From positions 18,495 through 82,494 of the forward strand of contig JACPWC010000048.1 of assembly GCA_016197225.1 (NCBI GenBank): 64,000 nucleotides of DNA, in the 5' to 3' direction. The notes under the pieces are model-generated. The model worked only from the letters and a program-made list of their open reading frames with translations, did not search any database and had not been told where the DNA came from. The position numbers and the translations under genes are program-made. Shown here piece after piece: positions 1 through 8,772 of the stretch (positions are counted from its first letter, which is position 1; each line of letters opens with the position of its first letter). The stretch comes from Chloroflexota bacterium. Its GTDB lineage: Bacteria; Chloroflexota; Anaerolineae; Anaerolineales; VGOW01.

Positions 1-5
1 CATGG

Positions 6-1202
6 TTGCAAGCCATGCGGCCCATTGACCTCAACACGCCGACGATTGACCTTGCGCCCGACCGCGAAGAAACTGCCGGGCCGCTGGCCGGCATGCGCGG
101 CATCCTGCCCGCCGAGTCGGCCATCACCGTGCCGGGCAAACCGGGCGCCGTCGTCACCCGCTTTGTGGTGAGCGATGTCGAAGCCCAGCAAGCCGAACTC
201 TTCCGTTCCATCGTCAGCGAAGAGACTCAGGAATCCAAGGCCGACGCGAAGCGCAAATCGCGCTTCAACTACAACTACCTCGTTCGTCTGCTCATTGGAC
301 TGGTAATGGTGGCCGTGGCGCTAACGCCTTATGCGTTTGGCGACATCACCGGTTTATTCGCGCCTCCCGATCCGACTAACCTGCCAGCGCCGATCAGCGC
401 CCTTTACACTGAAATCGAAAGCCTGCCGGTTGATCAACCGGTGTTGATCGCCTTTGAATACGAACCGGCCTACACGGGCGAACTCAACCCCGGCGTCGAG
501 GCGGTGATCGCACACCTCATGCGGCGCGGCGTGCCGGTGGCCGTCGCCAGCACCTCACCGGCGGGCGCAGGCGTGGCCCGGGAAGTGCTGGATCGGGTGG
601 CAACGCAAGTTGGCCTCCCGCCGGAAGATGCCGGCAAGACATATTTTCATCTGGGCTACATTCCCGGCGGCGCGTCGGGCCTTCAGCAATTTGCTCTCGA
701 GTTGCCGGCCCATGCCATCAAAGCCGGCTACGGCAACTTCAGCCTGATCATCATTGCCACCTCTTCTGCCGAGTCGGCGCAGGCCTGGCTGGAGCAGGTG
801 CAACCGGCCACCGGTATAAAGATGGCCGCCGTGGCCAGCGCCGCCGCCGAACCACTGCTCCACCCTTATTACAAGAGTGAGAAGAAACAATTAATAGCCC
901 TCGTGAGCGGCCTGGCGGGCGGCTTGCTCTATGCCGCCAGAGCAGGCGGAGTTGTGTCCCCACAAATGTGGGCGGCTTATGCTTACGGCCTAAACGTAGC
1001 GGGCGCGATCCTCACCCTGGGTGCTGTGGTCGGCGTGGTGATGTTGCTCATGAACCGGCGGCCCGCCGGGCCGAGCGCGGCCCGCACCAAACCCGAGCCG
1101 GCGCCTGAAGAAAACGCCAAGCCGCAAAGCGAACTCAAGCGAAGCGCCAAGAGCAAGAAGGCCAGGGCCGGAAAATCTTCCAAAGCCAGGAAGAAAAAAT
1201 GA
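6..1202 (+). CDS. Membrane protein with basic C-terminal tail (5' end may lie outside window)
   Basis: No family was recognised. The frame stays open to the window edge. The first usable start inside is TTG at 6 or ATG at 15, so the N terminus may be truncated. A cytoplasmic N-terminal stretch (about 1-94) is followed by a membrane segment (about 95-113), an extracytoplasmic alpha/beta-looking domain (about 125-290) and two more hydrophobic segments (about 297-350). The tail is Lys/Ala/Ser-rich and ends in KARKKK. The stop overlaps the next start by 4 nt, so translation is probably coupled. Linkage to the GlmL-like ATPase two genes downstream suggests a shared membrane machine; that is inference. 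Confidence 0.7.
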   Translation: MQAMRPIDLNTPTIDLAPDREETAGPLAGMRGILPAESAITVPGKPGAVVTRFVVSDVEAQQAELFRSIVSEETQESKADAKRKSRFNYNYLVRLLIGLVMVAVALTPYAFGDITGLFAPPDPTNLPAPISALYTEIESLPVDQPVLIAFEYEPAYTGELNPGVEAVIAHLMRRGVPVAVASTSPAGAGVAREVLDRVATQVGLPPEDAGKTYFHLGYIPGGASGLQQFALELPAHAIKAGYGNFSLIIIATSSAESAQAWLEQVQPATGIKMAAVASAAAEPLLHPYYKSEKKQLIALVSGLAGGLLYAARAGGVVSPQMWAAYAYGLNVAGAILTLGAVVGVVMLLMNRRPAGPSAARTKPEPAPEENAKPQSELKRSAKSKKARAGKSSKARKKK

Positions 1203-1924
1203 CCCCTGAACTTGAACAACTCGTCGGCAACGCAGTTGCTTTTTTGCTTACACTTCTGGTTTTCAGTTACATCCTCGGCGACAACCCGCTGTATCGTATT
1301 GCCCTGCACGTATTTGTCGGCGTGGCGGCGGGTTATGTCAGTGTCGTAGTCTTTCAATCGGTGATCGCGCCCCGGCTGTTTTCCGGCTGGCTTCCGGCGA
1401 TTCAAACTGCCGCGGCCAATCAAACCGGCCCCAACGATCCTCTGCCGCTGATTCGGCTGATCGTCCTCTCGCTTCTGAGCTTTCTCCTGCTGTTCAAGCT
1501 TAACCCTCGCTCGGCCCCGGTTGGCAATTTTGTGATTGCCTTCGTGGTCGGCGTGGGCGCGGCGGTGGCGGTGGGCGGGGCCGTTACTGGCACGCTCTTT
1601 CCGCAGGTGACGGCGGCCTGGGTCAACCCGTTTGCTTCAGGCGATCCGGCTGACGCGATCAACTTGCCCCTCATCGTCCTCTGCACCGTTCTGGCCCTGA
1701 TGTATTTTTTCTACGGCGGGCGGTCACTGCCGGGCGGCAAGGTGGAGCGCCCGGCCTGGGTGCGCGTTCTGGCTCTCGGCGGCCAGGGCGTCATCACCGT
1801 CACCCTGGCCGCGCTCTACGTGGGCGCGCTGGCCGCCTCGATGGCTCTCTTTGTCGAACGCATTGGCTTTCTTTATCAATTCTCGCTGGAGATGGCGAAA
1901 CTATTTGGCTTTATACCGAGTTGA
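1199..1924 (+). CDS. Polytopic integral membrane protein
   Basis: A 241-residue protein made almost entirely of hydrophobic segments, about six or seven, with short loops. No motif or family was recognised. Its ATG overlaps the upstream stop (ATGA) and the GlmL-like gene starts 21 nt after its stop, so the three genes are very likely one operon. There is no catalytic signature. It may be the membrane scaffold of a complex with the single-domain membrane protein before it and the ATPase after it (inference). Confidence 0.7.
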   Translation: MTPELEQLVGNAVAFLLTLLVFSYILGDNPLYRIALHVFVGVAAGYVSVVVFQSVIAPRLFSGWLPAIQTAAANQTGPNDPLPLIRLIVLSLLSFLLLFKLNPRSAPVGNFVIAFVVGVGAAVAVGGAVTGTLFPQVTAAWVNPFASGDPADAINLPLIVLCTVLALMYFFYGGRSLPGGKVERPAWVRVLALGGQGVITVTLAALYVGALAASMALFVERIGFLYQFSLEMAKLFGFIPS

Positions 1925-1945
1925 AGAATCACCTGACCCTTCATC

Positions 1946-3697
1946 ATGACGACCGCCCCTACTGATTCGATCCTCGTTGTTGATATTGGCAACATCACCA
2001 CCCGCGCCGCCCTGTTTGATATTGTGAGCGGCGACTTCCGCTTTGTGGCGGGCGGCGAAGCCCGTTCCACCGCCGAGCCGCCGTACGCCAACGTGGAAGA
2101 AGGACTGCACCACGCGCTGGAAGAATTGCAGAAGGTGACGGGCCGCGCCTTCGTGGACGCCAATGATCGGGTGATCATTCCTACCGCGCCCGACGGCAAC
2201 GGGGTGGATTCTTTTGCCGCCACGGCCAGCGTCGGCGATCCACTGCGAGTAGCGGTGGTGGGGCTGATGCCCAACATCTCATTGTCCAGCGCCCACCGGC
2301 TGGCGGCTTCCACTTATGCTCTGGTCGGCGAAGCGCTGGGGCTGGGGGATCGCCGTCGCGAAGCGCAACAGTTGGACGCCCTGCTGGCGGCCAAGCCCGA
2401 AGTCGTCATCATCGCCGGCGGCACCGAAAACGGATCGCAAAGCGCCGTGTTGCGCCTGGCCGAGACTGTGGCCCTGGCCTCGCGCCGCATGCCTGAAGGC
2501 ACGCGGCCTGAAATTCTTTTTGCCGGCAACGGCGCGATGCAGGACAAAATCAAAGCCATGTTCGAAGGCCTGTCGGAGGTGTTCGTGGCCGACAACCTCC
2601 GGCCCGAACTCGACAACGAGATTATTGCCCCGGCCCGCCGCCAACTGGCCTGGCTCTACGAACACATCCGCCTGGCCAGCTTTGGCGGTTACACCGACCT
2701 TTCTCAGTGGGGCACGGGGAGCGTCACACCCACCGCCACCGCCTTCGGCAACGTCATTCGCTTCATGAGCGAAACGTCCGGCAACAAGAGCACGCTGGGC
2801 GTGGATGTCGGCTCGATGTCTACGGTGATGGCCGCCGCGACCGGAGACGACCTGGTTCTCACCGTGCGGCCTGACGTGGGCGTGGGCCACAGCGCCCTGC
2901 GCCTGCTGAGCCAGGCTAAGCTGGATCACATTTCGCGCTGGTTGCCCGAAGATTTCTCCGACGACGAAGTGCGCGACTACGTTTACAACAAGAGCCTGGC
3001 CCCGGCCACCGTGCCGCACGAACTGCGCGAGATTTATCTGGAGCACGCGCTGGCTCGCCAGTGTTTGCAGGCAACGTTTGCCACCGCCCGGCCAGCCTGG
3101 GCCGGCAAGGTCAAAGCCACTTACGGCGGCCTGATGCCGGCCTTTGAAACCATCATTGGCAGTGGCGCGGTTCTGGGGCGTGCCCCTCGCTTTGGGCAGG
3201 CGGCGCTGATGATGGTTGACGGACTGCAACCCACCGGCGTGGTTACGCTAATGCTGGATATGCACAACCTTCTGCCCGCTGTCGGGGCGGCGGCCATGCA
3301 AAACCCCATTGCCGCCGCGCAGGTGTTGCAGTCGCAGAGCTTCGCCAGTCTGGGCGTGGTCGTGTCGCTGGTGGGCGAGGCTCGCCTCGGCCAGAATGTG
3401 GTGCGCGTAAAACTCAACCCAACGCAGGGCGAGGCTGTTGATATGAAAGTGCCTTACGGCTCGCTCGAAGTCTTGCGCCTGCCGCCCGGCCAGGAAGCCA
3501 AACTCACCGTTCAACCGTTGCGCGGCTTCGATGCCGGGTTTGGTGCCGGCGTTTCCAAGACCATGACGATCACCGGCGGTGAAGTGGGCGTGATTATTGA
3601 CGCCCGTGGCCGCCCCATCGAATTCCCGGCCACCCCTGAGAAACAGCGCGACGCCGTGAGCAGGTGGTGCGCCAGGTTGGGAGAGTACGGCATATAA
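1946..3697 (+). CDS. GlmL/MutL-like ASKHA-fold ATPase
   Basis: 583 residues resembling the family annotated as glutamate mutase L (GlmL/MutL), an actin/Hsp70-fold ATPase associated with B12-dependent glutamate mutase. Visible support is an N-terminal phosphate-binding strand (VVDIGNITTRAALF, about residues 10-23) and a second nucleotide-binding strand (GVDVGSMSTVMAA, about 285-297), the doubled layout typical of ASKHA proteins. No glutamate mutase subunit (GlmS or GlmE) occurs in the window. The gene is embedded with membrane proteins upstream and a barrel-sandwich protein 39 nt downstream. The family call is fairly secure, but a mutase-related role here is doubtful. Confidence 0.8.
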   Translation: MTTAPTDSILVVDIGNITTRAALFDIVSGDFRFVAGGEARSTAEPPYANVEEGLHHALEELQKVTGRAFVDANDRVIIPTAPDGNGVDSFAATASVGDPLRVAVVGLMPNISLSSAHRLAASTYALVGEALGLGDRRREAQQLDALLAAKPEVVIIAGGTENGSQSAVLRLAETVALASRRMPEGTRPEILFAGNGAMQDKIKAMFEGLSEVFVADNLRPELDNEIIAPARRQLAWLYEHIRLASFGGYTDLSQWGTGSVTPTATAFGNVIRFMSETSGNKSTLGVDVGSMSTVMAAATGDDLVLTVRPDVGVGHSALRLLSQAKLDHISRWLPEDFSDDEVRDYVYNKSLAPATVPHELREIYLEHALARQCLQATFATARPAWAGKVKATYGGLMPAFETIIGSGAVLGRAPRFGQAALMMVDGLQPTGVVTLMLDMHNLLPAVGAAAMQNPIAAAQVLQSQSFASLGVVVSLVGEARLGQNVVRVKLNPTQGEAVDMKVPYGSLEVLRLPPGQEAKLTVQPLRGFDAGFGAGVSKTMTITGGEVGVIIDARGRPIEFPATPEKQRDAVSRWCARLGEYGI

Positions 3698-3707
3698 ATC
3701 CCAAAAC

Positions 3708-3723
3708 CCAACTCCCAAGTTGG
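3708..3723. repeat. Small inverted repeat in word-repeat spacer
   Basis: The 39-nt gap between the GlmL-like gene and the next start contains the inverted pair ccaact / agttgg around a 4-nt loop, in a C/A-rich run of words like aaatccc and aaaccc. The same words recur at 10471-10544. No T-tract follows, so a terminator is unlikely. Confidence 0.4.
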
Positions 3724-3736
3724 CCCAAATCTTGCA

Positions 3737-4801
3737 ATGTATATTCCAACCACCACTCACGTTCTGCCCCTCGTCACCATCAGCCGCGACCGGATGTTGC
3801 CCCGCCCCGGCGAACTGCTGGTGCAGGAGGGCGATCGCGTCGAAGCCACGACCCTCCTGGCTCGCGCCGACACAGTGGCCCGGCACTATATTTACGACCT
3901 GACTCAACGCCTGCAAGTGCCGGCCGCCGAAGTTGAAAATTACGTCAAGGTGCCGCCGGGCGAAATTGTCGAGAAGGGCGCCGTGCTGGCCGTGCGCCCC
4001 ATCATGCTTGGCCTGAGCAACCTCTCGGTGAAAGCTCCAGTCAATGGCGTGATGGTGGATGTGGTGAACGGGAAATTGTTGTTTGCGGCGGCGGGCGGCG
4101 GCATCGAACTGCGCGCCATGTTCGCCGGGACTGTGACCAACATCGTGCCCGAGCATGGCGCAACCATCGCAGTTCCTGGCGCGCTGGTGCAGGGCATGTG
4201 GGGTTCAGGCCGTCAGAGCTATGGCATTATGCGCGCCGCCACGACTGCTCCCGATCAGGCCATCAATCCCTCGGCCCTCGACGAGGGAAGCAAGGGCATG
4301 ATTCTGGTGGGCGGCACTGCCGACCAAAAAGCGTTGCGGGGCGCAGAGACGGTGAAGGTGCGCGGCATGGTGTTGGGGAGCGTCCCGGCCTCGCTCATCT
4401 CCACCCTTCGGGCGTTGTCGTATCCGGTGATCATCACCGAAAGTTTTGGCGGAACGACCATGAGCGAAGCCGCCTGGAGTTTGCTTAGCAACCACGACGG
4501 GCGTGAGGCGATGATAGATGGCCGACCTGCCGACCGCTGGACAAGCCACCGGCCTGAACTCATCATCCCCCTTCCGTCGCCGGGGTCGCCGCCGGCTCCA
4601 ACCGAAGGCGGGCCGCTGGTGGTGGGGCGGCGGGTGAGGGTGTTAAGGCCGCCGCACCAGGGCGCGGTGGGCATCCTTCAACAACTGGTGGAGCGGCCTC
4701 AGAATCTGCCCAGCGGCCTGCAAGCGCCGGGCGCTTACGTGGAACTGGAAGGCCGGGAGGCCGAATTGATTCCACTGGCAAATTTGGAGGTATTCGAGTG
4801 A
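3737..4801 (+). CDS. Barrel-sandwich/KOW-like protein linked to the GlmL-like ATPase
   Basis: 354 residues of unassigned function. The N-terminal half has repeated short beta segments of the type PRPGELLVQEGDRVEA and VPPGEIVEKGAVLAV, typical of barrel-sandwich (biotinyl/lipoyl or HlyD-like) folds, with no lipoyl-lysine motif seen. The middle (about 185-255) looks like an alpha/beta unit. The C-terminal part (about 290-354) resembles a KOW-like barrel (GRRVRVLRPPHQGAVGIL). No signal peptide or membrane segment is obvious, so it is probably cytosolic. It is the last gene of the cluster with the two membrane proteins and the ATPase. Confidence 0.65.
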   Translation: MYIPTTTHVLPLVTISRDRMLPRPGELLVQEGDRVEATTLLARADTVARHYIYDLTQRLQVPAAEVENYVKVPPGEIVEKGAVLAVRPIMLGLSNLSVKAPVNGVMVDVVNGKLLFAAAGGGIELRAMFAGTVTNIVPEHGATIAVPGALVQGMWGSGRQSYGIMRAATTAPDQAINPSALDEGSKGMILVGGTADQKALRGAETVKVRGMVLGSVPASLISTLRALSYPVIITESFGGTTMSEAAWSLLSNHDGREAMIDGRPADRWTSHRPELIIPLPSPGSPPAPTEGGPLVVGRRVRVLRPPHQGAVGILQQLVERPQNLPSGLQAPGAYVELEGREAELIPLANLEVFE

Positions 4802-4837
4802 TTGGCCGGGCCTTGTGGCGCGCTTTCAATTAATAAG

Positions 4838-4843
4838 TATACT
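4838..4843 (+). promoter_or_regulatory. Candidate -10 element for the LPNTG protein gene
   Basis: TATACT lies about 35 nt before the ATG at 4878, in an A/T-rich stretch inside a G+C-rich region. A good Shine-Dalgarno (gaggaga, from 4861) follows. A clear -35 at standard spacing was not found. Confidence 0.45.
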
Positions 4844-4877
4844 ACTCGGCTAATCATATTGAGGAGAGTAAACACCC

Positions 4878-5609
4878 ATGACAGACTTTGATCCCGATTC
4901 CGAAATTGAGCCTGAAGAGGAAGAAGAGGAAGATTCTGCGCCTGAGCAGTCCAATCGCACCTTCGTCATTGTGGCGATTGCCTTCGGCGGCCTGTTCGTC
5001 GTCGGTATGATCTGCATCGGCCTGTACCTGTTCCTGATCGCGCCCCGGCAGAACGCCAACCGCGATGCGACGGCGGTTGCTATCGTTGCAACCAATGCTC
5101 AGGTGGAGACGAGCGCCTTCCTGACGGCCAACCCGGCCACCAACACGCCCGTGCCCACCGACACGCCGCCACCCACCGAGACCGATGTGCCGCTGATCAC
5201 CAACACGCCCGTGATCGCCGTTACCGTGATCACCGATACGCCGACAATTACCAACACGCCCGGCCCCACCTTTACGCCCAGCCGCACACCTACAGGTGTT
5301 CAGCAGGGCCTCAGCGGCGGCGCTGGAAGCGGCACGCCCACGCGAGTGGGCGGCGGCACGACGACAACCGCCGTGGCTGGAATAGGCGGCGGCACGGTGA
5401 CGCCGACCTTCACCCGCGCGCCCACGCGCGCCGGCACAGGCACGCCTGACATCTTCGGCGGCGGCAGCGGCGATCTCACCCCCACGCCCACAGCTTTGCC
5501 CAACACCGGCTTTGCCGACGAGTTCGGCGGGCCGGGGTTGTTCATTGGCGCGCTGGTGCTCATCGCCATCCTCTTCGTCGTAAGACGATTGCGACTGCAG
5601 AATAGTTAG
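4878..5609 (+). CDS. Membrane-anchored Thr/Pro-rich protein with C-terminal LPNTG sorting-like signal
   Basis: 243 residues. A very acidic cytoplasmic N terminus (poly-Glu, about 10-19) is followed by a membrane segment (about 29-52), then a long Thr/Pro then Gly/Thr-rich extracellular stalk with TNTP repeats. The C terminus carries LPNTG (about 207-211), a hydrophobic segment (about 220-236) and an RRLRL tail, the three-part sortase signal known from Firmicutes and Actinobacteria. The protein therefore has membrane segments at both ends. No sortase gene is in the window. The start is supported by a Shine-Dalgarno gaggaga 10 nt upstream. Function is unknown; a cell-surface stalk is likely. 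Confidence 0.75.
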   Translation: MTDFDPDSEIEPEEEEEEDSAPEQSNRTFVIVAIAFGGLFVVGMICIGLYLFLIAPRQNANRDATAVAIVATNAQVETSAFLTANPATNTPVPTDTPPPTETDVPLITNTPVIAVTVITDTPTITNTPGPTFTPSRTPTGVQQGLSGGAGSGTPTRVGGGTTTTAVAGIGGGTVTPTFTRAPTRAGTGTPDIFGGGSGDLTPTPTALPNTGFADEFGGPGLFIGALVLIAILFVVRRLRLQNS

Positions 5610-5640
5610 ACGCCAAAACGCGACGCAAATCGGCGTTCAG

Positions 5641-5667
5641 CACGCAACACGGCCCACGTGTTGCGTG
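5641..5667. terminator. Inverted repeat after the LPNTG protein gene
   Basis: An 11-bp perfect stem (cacgcaacacg / cgtgttgcgtg) with a 5-nt loop starts about 30 nt after the stop at 5609. Only a short T run follows, so terminator function is possible but weak. The right arm repeats the word ttgcgtg twice, like other word repeats in the window. The rest of the gap to 5829 shows nothing clear. Confidence 0.4.
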
Positions 5668-5829
5668 TTGCGTTTAAGGCCTCAGACGCCGTTCAGAAAA
5701 CTTGCCAAAGCCACAACGCCAAAAGCCAGCATAATGAGGGATGAAACGGATTTATCAATACGGCCAGACGACGACTTCGATTGTGTTATCATCGGCCATC
5801 ACCCAACGCATCATCGAAGAGCTTGCATT

Positions 5830-7455
5830 ATGACCCAGCCTGATTTTTTGTGGTGGCGCGACGGCGTCATCTACCAAATTTACCCGCGCAGTTTCATGGA
5901 CTCGAACGGCGATGGCATCGGCGACCTGCCCGGCCTCATCTCGCGCCTCGACTACATTGCCGACCTGGGCGTGGACGCGCTCTGGCTTTCGCCCATCAAC
6001 GTCTCGCCCATGCACGACTTCGGCTACGACATTGCCGATTACGAAGACATTGACCCGATCTTCGGCGCGCGGGCCGACTACGACACGCTGATCGCCGAAG
6101 CGCACCGGCGCGGGTTGAAGGTGATGATGGACCTGGTCATCAACCACACCTCGTCCGAGCATCCCTGGTTCAAAGAGTCGCGCTCCTCGCGCGACAACCC
6201 CAAAGCCGACTGGTACATCTGGCGCGACAAAGCGCCGGGCGGGAACGGCCCCAGGCCGCCCAACAACTGGGCTTCGATGTTCGGCGGCTCCGGCTGGGAG
6301 TGGGACGAGACGCGAGGGCAATTCTACTTCCACATCTTTCTCAAAGAGCAACCCGACTTTAACTGGCGCAACCCCGAAGCCAGAGCGGCCATGATGAACA
6401 TGATCCGGTTCTGGCTCGAGCGGGGCGTGGACGGCTTCCGGCTCGACGTGGTGAACGCCTACTTCAAGGATGCCCAATTCCGCGACAACCCGGAACGGTT
6501 CAGCCTCGACCCGCGCATTGTCTTACCCTGGTTCCGGCAGAAGCACATTTACGATTACGACCAGCCGGAATTGCACGACATCTACAGCGAGTTCCGCCGC
6601 CTGCTCGATTCATACCCGACGCGCGGCTCGGTGGGCGAAATTTTTGAGAACCAGGACCCGCAGGCCATCGCCGGCTATCTGGGCCGCGATCAGCTTCACA
6701 TGGCTTTCAATTTTGAATTCACCCATCAGCCGTGGCTGCCGCGCGCCTTTCAACAATCCATTATGAAGTGGGACGCCGCGCTCGGGCCGGACGGCGACAA
6801 GTGGCCATGTTACGTCCTGAGCAACCACGACAACCCGCGCCATGTCACCCGGCACGGCGGCGGCCCCTTTGCCCTGGCCCGGGCCAAAGTAGCGGCGACG
6901 CTCCTGCTCACCCTGCGCGGCACGCCGTTTCTTTACTACGGCGAAGAACTGGGCATGCCCAGCCCGCGCCTGGCCCGCAAAGATTTGGTGGACCCGCCCA
7001 GCAAGAAGTACTGGCCTTTTTTTGATCGCGACTCGGCGCGCACGCCGATGCAGTGGGATGACTCGCCCAACGCCGGGTTCACCAGCGGCAAGCCGTGGTT
7101 GCCGGTTGGGCCGTCGTATAAAACCCTCAACGTGGCCGCGCAAAAGACCGATCCGCACTCCGTCCTGAATTTTTATCGCGCCCTGCTTCGCCTGCGGCGC
7201 CAGTCGCCGGCCTTGCGGCGGGGGCGCTACCGCCTGCTGGCCGAGCGGCCCGTGAACGCCATGACTTACCTGCGCGAGACTGAAGAGCAAACCATGCTGG
7301 TAGCTCTCAACTTCTTCGGCCATCACACCACAGCGCCGGTTCCGGCGGGCAAATGGCGGCGCGTCCTTTCCACTCACATCGGCGGCGACCCTGGAGTCAG
7401 CGAGATCACGTTAGCGCCGTTCGAGGCCAGCCTGTTTGAGTTGGCGTCTCGTTAG
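5830..7455 (+). CDS. GH13 alpha-glucosidase (oligo-1,6-glucosidase-like)
   Basis: 541 residues from ATG 5830, normal for GH13 alpha-glucosidases and related enzymes that hydrolyse or rearrange alpha-glucosidic bonds. The reading frame is open further upstream, but ATG 5830 begins the conserved DFLWWRDGVIYQIYPRSF start. Conserved regions are DLVINHTSSEHPWF, GFRLDVVN (nucleophile Asp near 206), GEIFENQ (acid/base Glu near 271) and LSNHDNPR (Asp near 333). No signal peptide is visible, so it is probably cytosolic. A strong terminator follows 14 nt after the stop. The exact specificity (sucrose, isomaltose, trehalose) cannot be read from the sequence. Confidence 0.93.
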   Translation: MTQPDFLWWRDGVIYQIYPRSFMDSNGDGIGDLPGLISRLDYIADLGVDALWLSPINVSPMHDFGYDIADYEDIDPIFGARADYDTLIAEAHRRGLKVMMDLVINHTSSEHPWFKESRSSRDNPKADWYIWRDKAPGGNGPRPPNNWASMFGGSGWEWDETRGQFYFHIFLKEQPDFNWRNPEARAAMMNMIRFWLERGVDGFRLDVVNAYFKDAQFRDNPERFSLDPRIVLPWFRQKHIYDYDQPELHDIYSEFRRLLDSYPTRGSVGEIFENQDPQAIAGYLGRDQLHMAFNFEFTHQPWLPRAFQQSIMKWDAALGPDGDKWPCYVLSNHDNPRHVTRHGGGPFALARAKVAATLLLTLRGTPFLYYGEELGMPSPRLARKDLVDPPSKKYWPFFDRDSARTPMQWDDSPNAGFTSGKPWLPVGPSYKTLNVAAQKTDPHSVLNFYRALLRLRRQSPALRRGRYRLLAERPVNAMTYLRETEEQTMLVALNFFGHHTTAPVPAGKWRRVLSTHIGGDPGVSEITLAPFEASLFELASR

Positions 7456-7468
7456 GCCGATCAAACAA

Positions 7469-7504
7469 AAGCGCCCGGCCAGCAAACTGGCCGGGCGCTT
7501 TTTT
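7469..7504. terminator. Bidirectional intrinsic terminator between alpha-glucosidase and LysM gene
   Basis: A 14-bp perfect stem (aagcgcccggccag and its complement) with a 4-nt loop caaa, flanked by A-run on the left and T-run on the right. It sits between convergent genes ending at 7455 and 7520 and can stop transcription from both sides. Confidence 0.9.
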
Positions 7505-7519
7505 GTTGATCTGTTCGCT

Positions 7520-8716
7520 TTACGGAAACGGAATCGGCACGGCGCCAAACTGGGTTGGAATGGTGATCTTCTGGCCAACGAAGAGGAAGCCAATGTTGGC
7601 GATGGCCGGATTGGCGTTGAGAAGGGCGTCAGTGGTGACCAGGTATCTCGAGGCCACTGTTTCCAGCGTGTCACCGGCTTTGACGATATACACATGCGGC
7701 CCGGCTGGAACCAGGATCGTCGCCCCAGCCGCAAACGACGACTTAGGGTTGGCCAGGATGAGCGTATCAACCGACACCTCAAACTTCGCGGCGATTGAAA
7801 GCGCAGTGTCGCCCGGAGCCACGGTGTAGAAGAACGGCGTGCTCAGGCTGGGGGTGAAAGAGACGGTGATCGGAATGACGATCACGTCGCCGGGGAAGAT
7901 ATCGTCGGGGTTCAACCGCAGTTCGGCGTTGACATTGAGAATGGCCGAGGCCGAAATGCCGTAACGCCGGACGTAAACCGGCAGGCTGTCGCCCTCCTGG
8001 GCCACCACAGTGATGAAGTTGCCGGCCACAACCGTGCCGGCGGCTGTTGGTGTGGGCGTGGCCGTGCTGGCCGGGGCAGGCGTCCCGGTTGGAATCGGCA
8101 ATGGCTTCGCGCCGTACATAATGGGAATGTGAATCAGTTGGCCGATAAAAAGTTGGGACGGGTTGGTGACGCTGGGGTTGGCCTTTTGCATGAACGCCAG
8201 TGTCACGTTGTAGCGCAGGGCGACCGTCTCCAGGTTTTCGCCTTTCGCCACAATGTGAACGTGCGGCCCGGCAGGGATCAGGATCGTCTTGCCGGCAGTG
8301 ACGGTTGAATCGGCGAGACCGTTGGCGGCGCCGATCACGTCGAACGGCAGTTCAAACTTTGCGCCAATGGAAAAGAGCGTATCACCCGGCTGGACGGTGT
8401 AGTAGAACGGTGTGGTCAGGCTGGGGGTGAATGTTTTGATGACGGGAATGACGATGATCTGGCCGGGGAGGATCACGTCGGCGTTGTCCAAATCATTCAC
8501 GGCCAGTAAAGCAGAGCCGCTCACCCCGAAGCGATTGGCATAAGTCGCCAGACTCTCCCCCGATTTGACGGTCACGGTGATCAATTCACCGCTGACGGCG
8601 GTTGCCTTTTCAAGCTGGGCGGCTTGCGCCGTTGCGCCGCCAGCCACCCACGACAAGGCCAGCATGGCAGCCAACCCCAAACCACTGATGACGAACACTA
8701 TTGCGCGTGCTTTCAT
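7520..8716 (-). CDS. Secreted six-LysM protein
   Basis: 398 residues. The N terminus (about 1-33) is a signal peptide or anchor with a hydrophobic core. Six LysM modules follow as two blocks of three, split by a Thr/Pro linker (PAPASTATPTPTAAG, about residue 205-220). Within each block the first module carries ITV...G(E)SL, the second FYTV.PGDT and the third H.(H/Y)IV..G(E/D).LETVA, so the second block is an evident copy of the first. LysM modules bind N-acetylglucosamine polymers such as peptidoglycan. No catalytic domain is attached. Start supported by a GGAGG Shine-Dalgarno. Likely a wall-binding surface protein. Confidence 0.88.
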   Translation of the reverse strand: MKARAIVFVISGLGLAAMLALSWVAGGATAQAAQLEKATAVSGELITVTVKSGESLATYANRFGVSGSALLAVNDLDNADVILPGQIIVIPVIKTFTPSLTTPFYYTVQPGDTLFSIGAKFELPFDVIGAANGLADSTVTAGKTILIPAGPHVHIVAKGENLETVALRYNVTLAFMQKANPSVTNPSQLFIGQLIHIPIMYGAKPLPIPTGTPAPASTATPTPTAAGTVVAGNFITVVAQEGDSLPVYVRRYGISASAILNVNAELRLNPDDIFPGDVIVIPITVSFTPSLSTPFFYTVAPGDTALSIAAKFEVSVDTLILANPKSSFAAGATILVPAGPHVYIVKAGDTLETVASRYLVTTDALLNANPAIANIGFLFVGQKITIPTQFGAVPIPFP

Positions 8717-8772
8717 AAATAGCCTCCATTCCCTCGTCGAGCGAGGAGCCAGTGTCTATAAAGTGCGCCCCG

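Noticed and set aside
1946..3697. A complete glutamate mutase system
   Set aside because: No B12-binding small subunit or mutase large subunit is present in the window.
5099..5569. Minus-strand frames opposite the Thr/Pro-rich stalk
   Set aside because: Val/Gly repeats are the complement of the Thr/Pro repeats and carry no start signal.
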